DNA of 64,000 nt, taken from assembly GCA_035763745.1 (NCBI GenBank), contig DASUAO010000006.1, positions 1 through 64,000 of the forward strand, in the 5' to 3' direction. The notes beneath the pieces were generated by a model, which was given only the letters and a program-made list of their open reading frames with translations, ran no database searches and was not told the DNA's origin. This DNA comes from DASUAO01 sp035763745. Its GTDB lineage: Bacteria > Actinomycetota > Acidimicrobiia > IMCC26256 > PALSA-555. Positions 25,183 to 34,294 of the stretch are shown one piece after another; the first letter of the stretch is position 1, and every line of letters begins with the position of its first letter. A program made the position numbers and the translations under genes.

Positions 25183-26979
25183 ATGGTCCATGATCCGGTG
25201 CTGCAGCTCGGTGTGATCGTGGCCGCGGGGATCGCGGCGCAGTGGCTCGCGTGGAGGATCCGCCTCCCCGCCATCGTCTTGCTGCTCGTCGCGGGGTTCG
25301 TCGTGGGACCCCTCGGGGATGTCGTGGCGCCCGACGCGCTGCTCGGGCCGAGCCTCCCCGCCGTCGTGTCGCTGGGGGTCGGGCTCGTCTTGTTCGAAGG
25401 GAGCCTCGGACTCGACCTCCGTCAGCTCCAGGCGGCGCGGCGCGTCATCCTCCTCCTCGTGACCGTCGGGGTGCTGGTCACCTGGGCGGCGGCGACCGGC
25501 GCCGCGTCGGTCGTGCTCGACCTCCGCCCCGGGCTCGCGCTCTTGGTCGGCGCGATCGTGGTCGTGACCGGACCCACGGTCATCGGGCCCCTGCTCGCGC
25601 ACATCCGGCCGACGGGGGCGGTGGGCCCGGTCCTGCGGGGCGAGGGGATCCTCGGCGACGCGATCGGCGCGACGCTCGCCGTCTTGGTGTTCGAGGCGGT
25701 GCTGGCCCAGGAGAGTCCGGGCGCCGCGACCGGCACGGTGGCGCGCGGGGTGCTCGTGACCGTCGGGGCGGGTACTGCGCTCGGGCTGCTCGCGGCCGGC
25801 CTGCTCGTCGTCCTGCTGCGCCAGTTCCTGGTCCCGGACTTCCTCCAGAGTGCGGTCACGATCGCGGTCGTCCTGGGCGCGTTCACGATCGCCAACGAGA
25901 TCCAGGAGGAGGCCGGGCTCCTCACCGTCACGGTCACGGGGATCGCACTCGCCACCCAGCGTTGGGTGTCGGTCCGGCACATCGTGGAGTTCAGCGAGTC
26001 GGTCGGGATCCTCGTGGTCTCCGGCCTCTTCATCGTGCTGTCGGCGCGTCTCGACAGCTCCGACCTGGAGGGGATCGGGGTGCGCGCGCTGCTGTTCCTC
26101 GTCGTCCTCGTGATCGCGATCCGCCCGCTCGCGGTCGGGCTCGCGTCCCTCGGGTCGAAGCTGGGCAGACGCGAGCGGCTCTTCGTGGCGACCGTGGCGC
26201 CGCGCGGGATCGTCGCAGCCGCCACCGCTTCGATCTTCGGCCTGCGGCTCGCCGAGGCCGGCGACACCGAGGCCCAACGCGTCACGTCGGTGATCTTCGT
26301 GGTGGTCGTCGGGACCATCCTCGTCTACGGCTTCGGCGCCCCATGGGTCGCGCGACGGCTCGGCCTCGCCGAACGGTCGCCGCAAGGTGTGCTCATCGTG
26401 GGCGCGCACCCCTGGGCCCGCAAGGTCGCGCGGACGCTCGCCGACGCCGGCTTCCGGGTCGTCCTCGCCGACACCCAGTGGTCCCAGGTCACGGCCGCGC
26501 GCCTCGACGGCTTCACCACGTTCTACGGGAGCGTGCTCTCGGCGCGCGTGTTCGAAGAGCTGGACCTGGCAGGCATCGGGCGGCTGCTGGCCCTCACCGC
26601 GAACGACGAGCTGAACGCGCTCGCAGCCCAGCGGTTCGCGCCGCTCTTCGGCTCCGAGCACGTCTACCAGCTGCCCCCGTCACGGGCGACGCCCGGACGC
26701 GACGACCTCCCTGCCCATCTCCGCGGTCGGTTCCTCTTCGCACCCGACGCGACCTACGAGACGCTGTCAGGTCGCTTCTCGGCCGGCACGACGGTGAAGT
26801 CGACCAACATCACCGACCAGTTCGAGATGACCAGCTTCCGCGCGCGCTACGGCGAGGAAGCGCTGCCGCTCTTCCTCGTCAACGACGACCGGTTGAGCGT
26901 CGTCGCGGCCGACCGGACCCCGGAGGTCCGGGCCGGCCAGCGGCTCGTCGCGCTCGTCGACGAACCGCCCGAGGTCTGA
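25183..26979 (+). CDS. CPA-family Na+/H+ antiporter with TrkA-N-like domain
   Basis: A 598-residue membrane protein. About twelve hydrophobic helices fill residues 1-395, with the ion-site-like stretch VVTGPTVIGPLL and GEGILGDAIGATLAV of NhaP/KefB-type exchangers, and VAPRGIVAAATAS late in the membrane part. From about 400 a cytoplasmic Rossmann segment begins (GVLIVGAHPWARKVARTLADAG), a TrkA-N-like regulatory domain. It probably exchanges Na+ or K+ for protons. A TAGCGT box lies 10 nt before the ATG. Its stop abuts the convergent HemL-like gene directly. Confidence 0.88.
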   Translation: MVHDPVLQLGVIVAAGIAAQWLAWRIRLPAIVLLLVAGFVVGPLGDVVAPDALLGPSLPAVVSLGVGLVLFEGSLGLDLRQLQAARRVILLLVTVGVLVTWAAATGAASVVLDLRPGLALLVGAIVVVTGPTVIGPLLAHIRPTGAVGPVLRGEGILGDAIGATLAVLVFEAVLAQESPGAATGTVARGVLVTVGAGTALGLLAAGLLVVLLRQFLVPDFLQSAVTIAVVLGAFTIANEIQEEAGLLTVTVTGIALATQRWVSVRHIVEFSESVGILVVSGLFIVLSARLDSSDLEGIGVRALLFLVVLVIAIRPLAVGLASLGSKLGRRERLFVATVAPRGIVAAATASIFGLRLAEAGDTEAQRVTSVIFVVVVGTILVYGFGAPWVARRLGLAERSPQGVLIVGAHPWARKVARTLADAGFRVVLADTQWSQVTAARLDGFTTFYGSVLSARVFEELDLAGIGRLLALTANDELNALAAQRFAPLFGSEHVYQLPPSRATPGRDDLPAHLRGRFLFAPDATYETLSGRFSAGTTVKSTNITDQFEMTSFRARYGEEALPLFLVNDDRLSVVAADRTPEVRAGQRLVALVDEPPEV

Positions 26980-28335
26980 TCAGGCAGCCACCGCGGCGCA
27001 GAATCCCGCGAAGGCCTCGATGTAGGCGTCGATGTCGTCGTCGGTGTGCATGACCGAGAGCGTCCACTGCTCCTCGTCGCCTGGGGTCATGAAGACCCCG
27101 CGGTTGAGCACCCACGGGAACGACGCCTCGTAGAGCTCGGTGCGGGTCTCGAGGAAGTCCCGGTAGCTCTGGAGGGGCTCGGCGCGGTACGAGACGCAGC
27201 CCTTCGCACCGAGGTCGACGACGTGCGCCGGGAGCCCGTACTCGGCGATCGCCTTGCCGAGGCCGTCGGCCAGCCGGGCGCCGAGCTCCTCGAGCCGGAC
27301 GTACGCGTCGGGGGTCAGGACCTCGGTGAGCGCGGCGAGCCCCGCGGCTGCGACGAGCGGGTTGCCGTTGAAGGTCCCCTGTTGTGCCGCGCCGTGCTCG
27401 ATGACCTCCATGACGGACGCCTTGCCGCCGAACGCGGCGGTGGGCGTCCCGCCACCGATGGCCTTCGCGAAGCATGCGAGGTCGGGTTGGACGCCGTAGC
27501 GCTCGATCGCGCCGCCCTCGGCGATCGTGGCGCCCGACTTCACCTCGTCGAAGACGAGAACGACGTCGTGCTTGGTGCAGAGGTCGCGGACCGCCTCGAG
27601 GTAGCCCGGCTGGGGCACGACGACCCCGATGTTCATCATCACCGGCTCCATGATCAGGCATGCGAGCTCGCTGCCGCGCTCCTCGAACAGGCGCTTCGTG
27701 GCCTCGACGTCGTTGAACGGGACGGCCACGGTGAGGCGCGCCATCTCGGACGGGATGCCCTTCGACATCGGCGCGGACGCCGGTGCGTCGCGTCCGCCCA
27801 TCGCGTCGGCGTTGGGGACGACCGAGAACATCACGGTGTCGTGGTGGCCGTGGTACGAACCCTCGACCTTGGCAACGAGGTCGCGGCCGGTCGCGGCGCG
27901 TGCCACCCGGATCGCGTCCATCGTCGCCTCGGTGCCGGAGTTGGCGAAGCGGATCTTCTCGAGCCTGAAGCGTCGGCAGAGCTCCTCGGCGAAGGCGACG
28001 GTGATCTCGGTGGTGGCCGCGAAGTGCGTTCCCGTGCGGGCTGCCCGGTCGATGGCCTCGACGATCTTGGGATTGGCGTGGCCGACCACGTTGCAGCCGA
28101 ACCCGCCGTGGAAGTCGACGCGCTCGGTGTCGTCGACGTCCCAGACGTGGGAGCCCTCCCCCCGGGCGATGTAGATCGGGTACGGGTCGCCCGCCTGGAA
28201 CGACGAGGCGACCCCGTACGGCAGGTGCCGAACTGCCCGCTCGTAGAGCGCCTTCGACCCCTGCGTCGCCTCGAGCAACCGCGGCATCTCCGCCGCCTCG
28301 ATCGCCTTCGCGTTCTTGGTGAACTTGTCCGCCAT
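26980..28335 (-). CDS. HemL-like class III aminotransferase (not the main HemL)
   Basis: A 451-residue PLP enzyme related to glutamate-1-semialdehyde aminomutase, with RFANSGTEATMDAIR, SYHGHHDTVM, FDEVKSGATIAEGG and K291 in CFAKAIGGGTP. A standard HemL is encoded at 62122 in a haem cluster, so this copy probably has another role. Its position behind a PatD-type dehydrogenase and beside a polyamine transporter suggests amino-group transfer in polyamine or omega-amino acid breakdown. The ATG at 28335 follows a purine-rich AAGGAAGAGAAG. It is probably cotranscribed with patD after a 120-bp gap. Confidence 0.85.
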   Translation of the reverse strand: MADKFTKNAKAIEAAEMPRLLEATQGSKALYERAVRHLPYGVASSFQAGDPYPIYIARGEGSHVWDVDDTERVDFHGGFGCNVVGHANPKIVEAIDRAARTGTHFAATTEITVAFAEELCRRFRLEKIRFANSGTEATMDAIRVARAATGRDLVAKVEGSYHGHHDTVMFSVVPNADAMGGRDAPASAPMSKGIPSEMARLTVAVPFNDVEATKRLFEERGSELACLIMEPVMMNIGVVVPQPGYLEAVRDLCTKHDVVLVFDEVKSGATIAEGGAIERYGVQPDLACFAKAIGGGTPTAAFGGKASVMEVIEHGAAQQGTFNGNPLVAAAGLAALTEVLTPDAYVRLEELGARLADGLGKAIAEYGLPAHVVDLGAKGCVSYRAEPLQSYRDFLETRTELYEASFPWVLNRGVFMTPGDEEQWTLSVMHTDDDIDAYIEAFAGFCAAVAA

Positions 28336-28455
28336 CAGCTTCTCTTCCTTGTCATCTGCGATCGAGGATTCAGTGTCGAGGCAGGGGCCGGACGGCCGCC
28401 GCCGACGCACTGGGCTTCGGAGGAGGCGGGGGTTGGCCGGCCTCTGCCGTCCCCA

Positions 28456-29877
28456 CTACCACTTGACCATCACGTGCTTCAGCTCGGTGTACGCCTCGAT
28501 CGCATAGATCGACATGTCCTTGCCGTACCCGGACTGCTTGAACCCCCCGTGCGGGAGCTCGGAGACGATCGGGATGTGGTCGTTCACCCAGACCGTGCCG
28601 AAGTGCAGCAGCGCTGACATCTTCATGGCGCGTCCGACGTCGCGAGTCCACACGCTCGCCGCGAGGCCGTAGTCGACGTCGTTGGCCCAGGCGAGCGCCT
28701 CGTCCTCGTCGGAGAAGCGCTGCACGGTGACGACCGGTCCGAAGACCTCCCGCTGGACGATCTCGGAGTCCTGAGCCGCGCCGACGACGACCGACGGCTC
28801 GTAGAAGAAGCCGGCCCCGTCGATCGCCTTGCCGCCGGCCGCGACGTCGGCTCCGGCCTCACGGGCCCGGTCGACGAAGCCGACGACGCGCTCGAGCTGC
28901 GAGGCGGAGACCACCGGACCCATCGCGACGTCGGGGTCGTGCGGGTTCCCGGTCTTGATCCCACCCACGGCATCGGTGAGCCCGGCGACGAAACGGTCGT
29001 GGACCTTGGGGCCGGCGAGCACCCGGCACGGCGCGGTGCAGTCCTGGCCCGAGTTGTAGTAGCTGGCCTCGGCGAGCGTGGCGACGACGGCGTCGACGTC
29101 GGCGTCGTCGAAGACGATCACCGGGGCCTTCCCCCCGAGCTCGAGGTGGACCCGCTTGAGCGAGTCGGCCGCAGCGCGTGCGATCACCTTGCCGGTGCCG
29201 ACGTCGCCCGTGAGCGAGACCATCGCGACGTCGGGGTGGGCGACGAGTGCAGCGCCCGCGGACTCACCCTGGCCCGTCACGACGTTCAGCACGCCCGGCG
29301 GCAGGATGTCGGCGGTGATCTCGGCGAGGCGGAGCGCGCTCAGCGGGGTCATCTCGGAAGGCTTCAGCACGACGGTGTTGCCGGCGGCGAGCGCCGGGCC
29401 GACCTTCCACGTGGCCATGTTGAGCGGGTAGTTCCACGGGGCGATCGACGCGATGACCCCGAGCGGGTCGCGGCGCAGGAACGAGGTGTGCTCCTCCATG
29501 TACTCGCCCGCGGCCCGACCCTCGAGGAACCGGGCACCGGCGGCGAAGAACCGCCAGTTGTCGACGGTGAGGTCCATCTCGAACTCGATGATCGACTCGG
29601 GCTTGCCGACGTTGTCGATCTCGAGGTTCTGGATGGTGTCGAGGTCGGCCTCGATCGCGTCGGCGACCTTGGCGAGCGCCTCGGACCTCGCTCGAGGGGT
29701 CTGCTGGGACCATTCGGCGAACGCAGCCTTGGCGGCCTCGACCGCGGTGTCCACGTCGGCGGCGTCGCTCGAGGGGACCTCGGCGAGGGTGTCACCGGTC
29801 GCGGGGTTGAGGACCGAGTCGGTGGCGCCGCTGGCGGCATCCTTCCACGCACCGCCGATGTAGTTCTGGTGTGGCAT
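28456..29877 (-). CDS. patD: Gamma-aminobutyraldehyde dehydrogenase (PatD/YdcW-like)
   Basis: A 473-residue aldehyde dehydrogenase. It follows E. coli PatD (YdcW) closely throughout: AAGEYMEEHTSFLRRDPLGV, IAPWNYPL, E246 in HLELGGKAP, C280 in NSGQDCTAPCR, and the ending SGYGKDMSIYAIEAYT then KHVMVKW. PatD oxidises 4-aminobutanal from putrescine to GABA. GGAGGG lies 8 nt before the ATG. It is divergent from the polyamine transporter operon, with a shared operator pair between them. The assignment to aminobutyraldehyde is strong by sequence and context. Confidence 0.92.
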   Translation of the reverse strand: MPHQNYIGGAWKDAASGATDSVLNPATGDTLAEVPSSDAADVDTAVEAAKAAFAEWSQQTPRARSEALAKVADAIEADLDTIQNLEIDNVGKPESIIEFEMDLTVDNWRFFAAGARFLEGRAAGEYMEEHTSFLRRDPLGVIASIAPWNYPLNMATWKVGPALAAGNTVVLKPSEMTPLSALRLAEITADILPPGVLNVVTGQGESAGAALVAHPDVAMVSLTGDVGTGKVIARAAADSLKRVHLELGGKAPVIVFDDADVDAVVATLAEASYYNSGQDCTAPCRVLAGPKVHDRFVAGLTDAVGGIKTGNPHDPDVAMGPVVSASQLERVVGFVDRAREAGADVAAGGKAIDGAGFFYEPSVVVGAAQDSEIVQREVFGPVVTVQRFSDEDEALAWANDVDYGLAASVWTRDVGRAMKMSALLHFGTVWVNDHIPIVSELPHGGFKQSGYGKDMSIYAIEAYTELKHVMVKW

Positions 29878-29907
29878 GGCTATGACCCTCCGTCGTGTGG
29901 GACCACG

Positions 29908-29936
29908 ATATTGGAGGCTGGATCCCCGTCGCGCAA
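29908..29936 (-). promoter_or_regulatory. Promoter of patD
   Basis: On the minus strand a -35 TTGCGC (29931-29936) and a -10 CAATAT (29908-29913) are spaced by 17 nt. The -35 is part of the repeated element CGCAAGGGAATCCG, as at the lrp promoter. Confidence 0.45.
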
Positions 29937-29981
29937 GGGAATCCGTCGTGAGAGATGAGTCCGGGAGCGGAATCCCTTGCG
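29932..29981. promoter_or_regulatory. Paired, inverted GGAATCC operator between patD and potA
   Basis: CGCAAGGGAATCCGTCGT (29932-29949) is identical to the site upstream of lrp. A second copy lies inverted at 29968-29981 and matches 13 of 14 bases (CGCAAGGGATTCCG on the minus strand). Core-to-core distance is 31 bp (29938 to 29969), the same as at lrp. Each copy overlaps the predicted -35 of one divergent gene, so a single regulator could control patD and the pot operon together. Confidence 0.6.
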
Positions 29982-30007
29982 GAGCGAGCCCGATTCGTGG
30001 GTACAGT
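29977..30007 (+). promoter_or_regulatory. Promoter of the potADBC operon
   Basis: A -35 TTGCGG (29977-29982), inside the second operator copy, and a -10 TACAGT (30002-30007) with a 19-nt spacer. The leader would be about 40 nt and includes GAGGGGGGA. Confidence 0.4.
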
Positions 30008-30056
30008 TCTTCCACACCGAGCGCGGCACTGCCGAAGAGGGGGGACACGCTTCATC

Positions 30057-31250
30057 GTGGGCGACGACACGTCGAGCGCGGCACCGAGCGCACTGGCGGA
30101 GGCGGGCGATGCCGTCATCGGCATCGAACGGGTCACGAAGCGGTTCGGCGACTTCGTCGCCGTGGCCGACGCCGACTTCCAGATCGCCCGGGGCGAGTTC
30201 TTCTCGATGCTCGGTCCGTCCGGATGCGGCAAGACCACGACGCTGCGCATGATCGCCGGGTTCGAGCAGCCCACGTCCGGACGGGTGACGCTGGAGGGCC
30301 GGGACGTGTCGCGTGTCCCGCCCTACAAGCGGAACGTGAACACCGTCTTCCAGCACTACGCCCTGTTCCCGCACATGTCGGTGTTCGACAACGTCGCGTT
30401 CGGGCCCCGGGGCAAGCGGGTCGCCAAGGACGAGATCGAGCGGCGATGCAGAGAGCTGCTCGAGGTCGTTCGTCTCGCCGACTACGCCGATCGCAAGCCG
30501 GGCCAGCTGTCGGGCGGGCAGCAACAGCGCGTCGCCCTGGCACGCGCGCTCGTGAACTTCCCGAGCGCGCTGCTCCTCGACGAGCCCCTCGGCGCCCTCG
30601 ACCTCAAGCTGCGCCAGGCGATGCAGCTCGAGCTCAAGCGGATCCAGCGGGAGGTCGGGATCACCTTCGTCTACGTGACCCACGACCAGGAAGAGGCCCT
30701 GACGATGTCGGACCGCATCGCGGTCATGAACGAGGGCAACGTCGAGCAGATCGGCACCCCCGAGGACATCTACCACTCGCCGTCGTCGGTGTTCGTCGCC
30801 GGATTCATCGGCGTCGCCAACCTGATCCCCGCGACCGTCGAGTCGGTGAGGGCCGATCAGGCCGAGGTGACGCTCCCGGGCGGCACGCGCACGGCGGTCC
30901 CGGTGACCCACGTCGAGACGACGGCCGGTCGCGCGGGGACCGTGATGGTGCGCCCGGAACGCATGCAGGTCCTGATGGACGAACCGGCCGGCGACGCACC
31001 GCGGCTTCGCCTGACGGTCGCGAACCTGGTGTTCCAGGGCCCCGTCGTGCGGGCCGCGTTGCGGACCACCGACGGAACGGAGATCATCGGGCAGATCGGC
31101 CCCGAGGACGATCTGCCGATGCTGCGTCCCGGCACCGAGGTCTGGGCGACGTGGGACGCCGAAGCGGCTCGGCTCCTGCCTGCGCACGACACGAAGTTCA
31201 CCGAACTGACCGAGATCGACGAGCTAGCAACGTTGGGAGCAATGACATGA
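30057..31250 (+). CDS. potA: Polyamine ABC transporter ATP-binding protein
   Basis: A 397-residue ATPase of the spermidine/putrescine importer. Walker A GPSGCGKTT is at 53-61, the signature LSGGQQQR at about 151-158, Walker B ALLLDEPLGALD around 171-182, and the switch VTHDQEEA follows. The C-terminal third is a TOBE domain. The GTG at 30057 is preferred because the sequence before it is arginine-rich and unconserved; it may begin elsewhere. The stop overlaps the potD ATG. Polyamine specificity rests on the operon order and on the neighbouring patD. Confidence 0.92.
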   Translation: MGDDTSSAAPSALAEAGDAVIGIERVTKRFGDFVAVADADFQIARGEFFSMLGPSGCGKTTTLRMIAGFEQPTSGRVTLEGRDVSRVPPYKRNVNTVFQHYALFPHMSVFDNVAFGPRGKRVAKDEIERRCRELLEVVRLADYADRKPGQLSGGQQQRVALARALVNFPSALLLDEPLGALDLKLRQAMQLELKRIQREVGITFVYVTHDQEEALTMSDRIAVMNEGNVEQIGTPEDIYHSPSSVFVAGFIGVANLIPATVESVRADQAEVTLPGGTRTAVPVTHVETTAGRAGTVMVRPERMQVLMDEPAGDAPRLRLTVANLVFQGPVVRAALRTTDGTEIIGQIGPEDDLPMLRPGTEVWATWDAEAARLLPAHDTKFTELTEIDELATLGAMT

Positions 31251-32407
31251 GTGCACGGAGACGGAACCGGGCGACGGGGGCCACCCCATCCGGGGTGACG
31301 CGGCGCGAGTTCATCACGCGGGGCGGGGCGACGCTGGGCGGGCTCGCGCTCGCGCCGGCGCTGCTGTCGTCTGGGAGCGCGTTCGCCGCGGCGCAGACCG
31401 ACGGTCCCGGAGGGAAGGTCAACGTCCTCAACTGGCCGCTGTACATCGACAAGAAGTCCAAGAAGGACTTCACGAAGACGACCGGTGTCGCGCTGAAGTA
31501 CAACGAGGGCATCAACGACAACAACGAGTTCTTCGCGAAGTACCAGGAGGAGCTCTCCCAGAACAAGAGCATCGGGTTCGACATCGTGATCCCGACGAGC
31601 TGGATGGCCCAGCGTCTGATCGAACTCGGCTACGTCCAGAAGCTCCCGCTGGGGGACATCCCCAACGCAGCGAACCTGTCGCCGGGCTTCCAGAACCCCT
31701 TGTGGGACCCCACGGGTGAGTACTCCCTCCCGTGGCAGACCGGCATCACCGGGATCGCCTACAACCTCGAGGTGACCAAGCGCGAGCTCACGAGCATCGA
31801 CGACCTCTTCGACAAGAAGTTCAAGGGCAAGATCGGCGTCCTGTCGGAGATGCGCGACACGATGGGCCTGATGGCGCTCTCCGAGGGCGTCGACCCGGCG
31901 ACGATCACCTTCGCCCAGGCCAAGGGCGCGTTCAAGAAGCTGGAGAAGGCATCGGACAGCGGTCAGATCCGCCGGTTCACCGGCAACGACTACCAGGACG
32001 ATCTCGTCGCGGGGAACTTCGCGGCCTGCATCGGCTGGTCGGGCGATGTCGCGCAGCTGCTCATCGAGAACGAGAACCTTCGTTTCGTCGTCCCCGACGA
32101 GGGCGGTATGCGCTGGGCCGACACGATGCTTTGGGTGACTCCGTCGGACCAGAGCGCGCAGGTCGCCGCGTGGATGAACTACTTCTACGACCCCGTCATC
32201 GCAGCACGCGTCGCGAACTACGTGCAGTACATCTCTCCGGTCGACGGCATCAAGGAAGAGCTCGCGAAGCTCGACCCCGCGGCCGCCGAGAGCGAGCTGA
32301 TCTTCCCGACCGAGGAGACCCAGTCCCGGCTGAAGACGTTCGGCGCGCTCGACTCGAAGGAAGAGGAGAAGTTCGACAACCGCTTCGCCGAGATCGCGGG
32401 CGCCTAA
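31247..32407 (+). CDS. potD: Polyamine ABC transporter substrate-binding protein
   Basis: A 386-residue extracellular binding protein. The N-terminus has a Tat signal with RR at 19-20 (TRREFITRGG) and a cleavage region after SAFA (44-47), so it is exported folded. KVNVLNWPLYIDKKSKKDF and GFDIVIPTSWMAQRLI are typical of the PotD/PotF family. No lipobox cysteine is visible at the cleavage site, unusual for an actinobacterial binding protein, which is often a lipoprotein. It overlaps potA by ATGA. Confidence 0.92.
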   Translation: MSARRRNRATGATPSGVTRREFITRGGATLGGLALAPALLSSGSAFAAAQTDGPGGKVNVLNWPLYIDKKSKKDFTKTTGVALKYNEGINDNNEFFAKYQEELSQNKSIGFDIVIPTSWMAQRLIELGYVQKLPLGDIPNAANLSPGFQNPLWDPTGEYSLPWQTGITGIAYNLEVTKRELTSIDDLFDKKFKGKIGVLSEMRDTMGLMALSEGVDPATITFAQAKGAFKKLEKASDSGQIRRFTGNDYQDDLVAGNFAACIGWSGDVAQLLIENENLRFVVPDEGGMRWADTMLWVTPSDQSAQVAAWMNYFYDPVIAARVANYVQYISPVDGIKEELAKLDPAAAESELIFPTEETQSRLKTFGALDSKEEEKFDNRFAEIAGA

Positions 32408-32434
32408 GCACAGGGGGCGGCTGGGGGGCGCCGG

Positions 32435-33313
32435 GTGGCGGGGACCGCCCAGCAGGCCGAGCGACGACGTCGCTTCGCGCCCTATGGGCTCCTCAGCCCC
32501 GGTGTCATCTGGCTCGCCCTGTTCTTCCTCGTCCCGCTCGCGTACCTGCTGCGGGCGTCGTTGTCGACGCGTCCGAACCGGTTCGTCCCCAACGACCTCG
32601 ACTTCGCCTGGCACTGGAGCAACTACTCGGAGGCGTTCGACCAGTTCGGCGAGCAGATCCAGCGATCGTTCGTCTACGCGGGGCTCACGACGATCTTGTG
32701 CATCGCGATCGGGTTCCCACTCGCATACGTGATCGCGTTCCGCGGCGGCAAGTACAAGCACCTGCTCCTCGGCCTGGTGGTGGTGCCGTTCTTCACCACG
32801 TACCTGATCCGCACGATCGCGTGGAAGACGATCCTCGCCGACACCGGGATCGTCGTCGACACGCTGCGGACCATCGGCGTCCTCGGTGCCGACGGCCGGT
32901 TGCTGGCGACGCCCGCCGGGGTGATCGGGGGCCTCACGTACAACTTCCTGCCGTTCATGATCCTCCCGATCTACGTGAGCCTGGAGAAGATCGACCCCGA
33001 TCTGGTCGCCGCGGCGAAGGACCTCTACTCGACCCCGGGACGCGCGTTCCGCAAGGTGGTGTTCCCGCTCGCGATCCCGGGGGTGATCGCGGGGAGCCTG
33101 CTCACCTTCATCCCGGCGTGCGGCGACTTCGTGAATTCGGTGTTCCTCGGGAGCCCGCGGACGACGATGATCGGGAACGTCGTGCAGAACCAGTTCCTGG
33201 TCCAGCTCGACTACCCGACGGCGGCCGCGCTCGGGTTCATCCTCATGGTGATCATCACGATCGCAGTGCTGATCTATGCCCGCGTGCTCGGCACCGAGGA
33301 CCTGACCGGATGA
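32435..33313 (+). CDS. potB: Polyamine ABC transporter permease PotB
   Basis: A 292-residue permease with six predicted membrane helices. The first is around 17-40; the EAA-type cytoplasmic loop is KIDPDLVAAAKDLYSTPGRA, which docks with the ATPase. The GTG start at 32435 follows a G-rich stretch 27 nt after potD. It pairs with PotC; its stop overlaps the potC ATG. Confidence 0.9.
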   Translation: MAGTAQQAERRRRFAPYGLLSPGVIWLALFFLVPLAYLLRASLSTRPNRFVPNDLDFAWHWSNYSEAFDQFGEQIQRSFVYAGLTTILCIAIGFPLAYVIAFRGGKYKHLLLGLVVVPFFTTYLIRTIAWKTILADTGIVVDTLRTIGVLGADGRLLATPAGVIGGLTYNFLPFMILPIYVSLEKIDPDLVAAAKDLYSTPGRAFRKVVFPLAIPGVIAGSLLTFIPACGDFVNSVFLGSPRTTMIGNVVQNQFLVQLDYPTAAALGFILMVIITIAVLIYARVLGTEDLTG

Positions 33314-34215
33314 GCGCCGTGGTGGAGTCGGTGCCCGCCGCGCCGCCCGTCGACGATCTCCAGGTCGAGCGGAGCTTCCCGCCGCCGTGGATGCGGCGCG
33401 CGGGCTCGCAGCTCCTCAACGTCTACGCGGTGCTCGGGTTCATCTACCTCTTCGTCCCGATCTTCGTGATCGTCCTGTTCAGCTTCAACCAGCCCAAGGG
33501 TCGCTTCAACATCGTCTGGCACCAGTTCACGCTCGCCAACTGGGCCGACCCGTTCGCAGTGCCGGAGCTGGTCGACGCGTTCGAGCTGTCGCTCCAGGTC
33601 GCCGCGATCGCAACGGCGGCGGCGGTCGTGCTCGGGGGCCTGATCGCGCTCGCGCTCACGCGCTACCGGTTCCGCGGCAGCGGTGCGGTGAACCTGCTGC
33701 TCGTCCTCCCGCTCACGACCCCGGAGATCGTTCTCGGGGCATCCCTCGCGACCCTCTTCATCGGACTCGAAGCCCAGCGTGGCTTCTGGACCGTGGTCAT
33801 CGCCCACACGATGTTCTGCGTCAGCTTCGTCGCGTTGACGGTGAAGGCGCGTCTGCGCGGCTTCGACTGGACGCTCGAGGATGCCGCGATGGACCTCGGG
33901 GCCGGGCCGATGCGGACGTTCACGAAGGTGACGCTCCCGCTGATGTTGCCCGGCCTGATGGCCGCCGCCCTGTTGAGCTTCGCGTTGTCGATCGACGACT
34001 TCATCATCACGACGTTCAACGCGGGCGACGAGGTGACGTTCCCCCTCTACATCTTCGGGGCGCGCCAGCGGGCGATCCCCCCGCAGATCCAGGTGCTGTC
34101 GACGATGATCCTGCTGGTCAGCGTGCTGCTGCTGTTCGGAGGGACGATCTTCGGCCGGCTCCGCGACCGCCAGCTGACCGCCGCCGCGAAGGGCGCCACC
34201 CCCACCGCTTCTTGA
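33310..34215 (+). CDS. potC: Polyamine ABC transporter permease PotC
   Basis: A 301-residue permease with about six membrane helices after a proline-rich cytoplasmic N-terminus. The EAA loop is LEDAAMDLGAGPMRTFTKV, and SFALSIDDFIITTF is a strong PotC-family block. The ATG overlaps the potB stop. A strong hairpin terminator follows the stop codon at once. Confidence 0.92.
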   Translation: MSAVVESVPAAPPVDDLQVERSFPPPWMRRAGSQLLNVYAVLGFIYLFVPIFVIVLFSFNQPKGRFNIVWHQFTLANWADPFAVPELVDAFELSLQVAAIATAAAVVLGGLIALALTRYRFRGSGAVNLLLVLPLTTPEIVLGASLATLFIGLEAQRGFWTVVIAHTMFCVSFVALTVKARLRGFDWTLEDAAMDLGAGPMRTFTKVTLPLMLPGLMAAALLSFALSIDDFIITTFNAGDEVTFPLYIFGARQRAIPPQIQVLSTMILLVSVLLLFGGTIFGRLRDRQLTAAAKGATPTAS

Positions 34216-34253
34216 TGCGTCTCTCACCCGCCTATGGCGGGGTGAGAGACGCA
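34216..34253. terminator. Strong hairpin terminator after potC
   Basis: TGCGTCTCTCACCC (34216-34229) pairs perfectly over 14 bp with GGGTGAGAGACGCA (34240-34253). The loop can form three more GCC/GGC pairs. It begins right after the potC stop and lies before the convergent HIT gene, so it can serve both. There is no U-tract. Confidence 0.75.
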
Positions 34254-34294
34254 GGACCGTGGTTCCGCCGTCTCCCGCTGCGGACGCTGTCGGC

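Noticed and set aside
26980..28335. This gene as the haem-pathway hemL
   Set aside because: The canonical hemL sits in the hem cluster at 62122; this copy is with polyamine genes.
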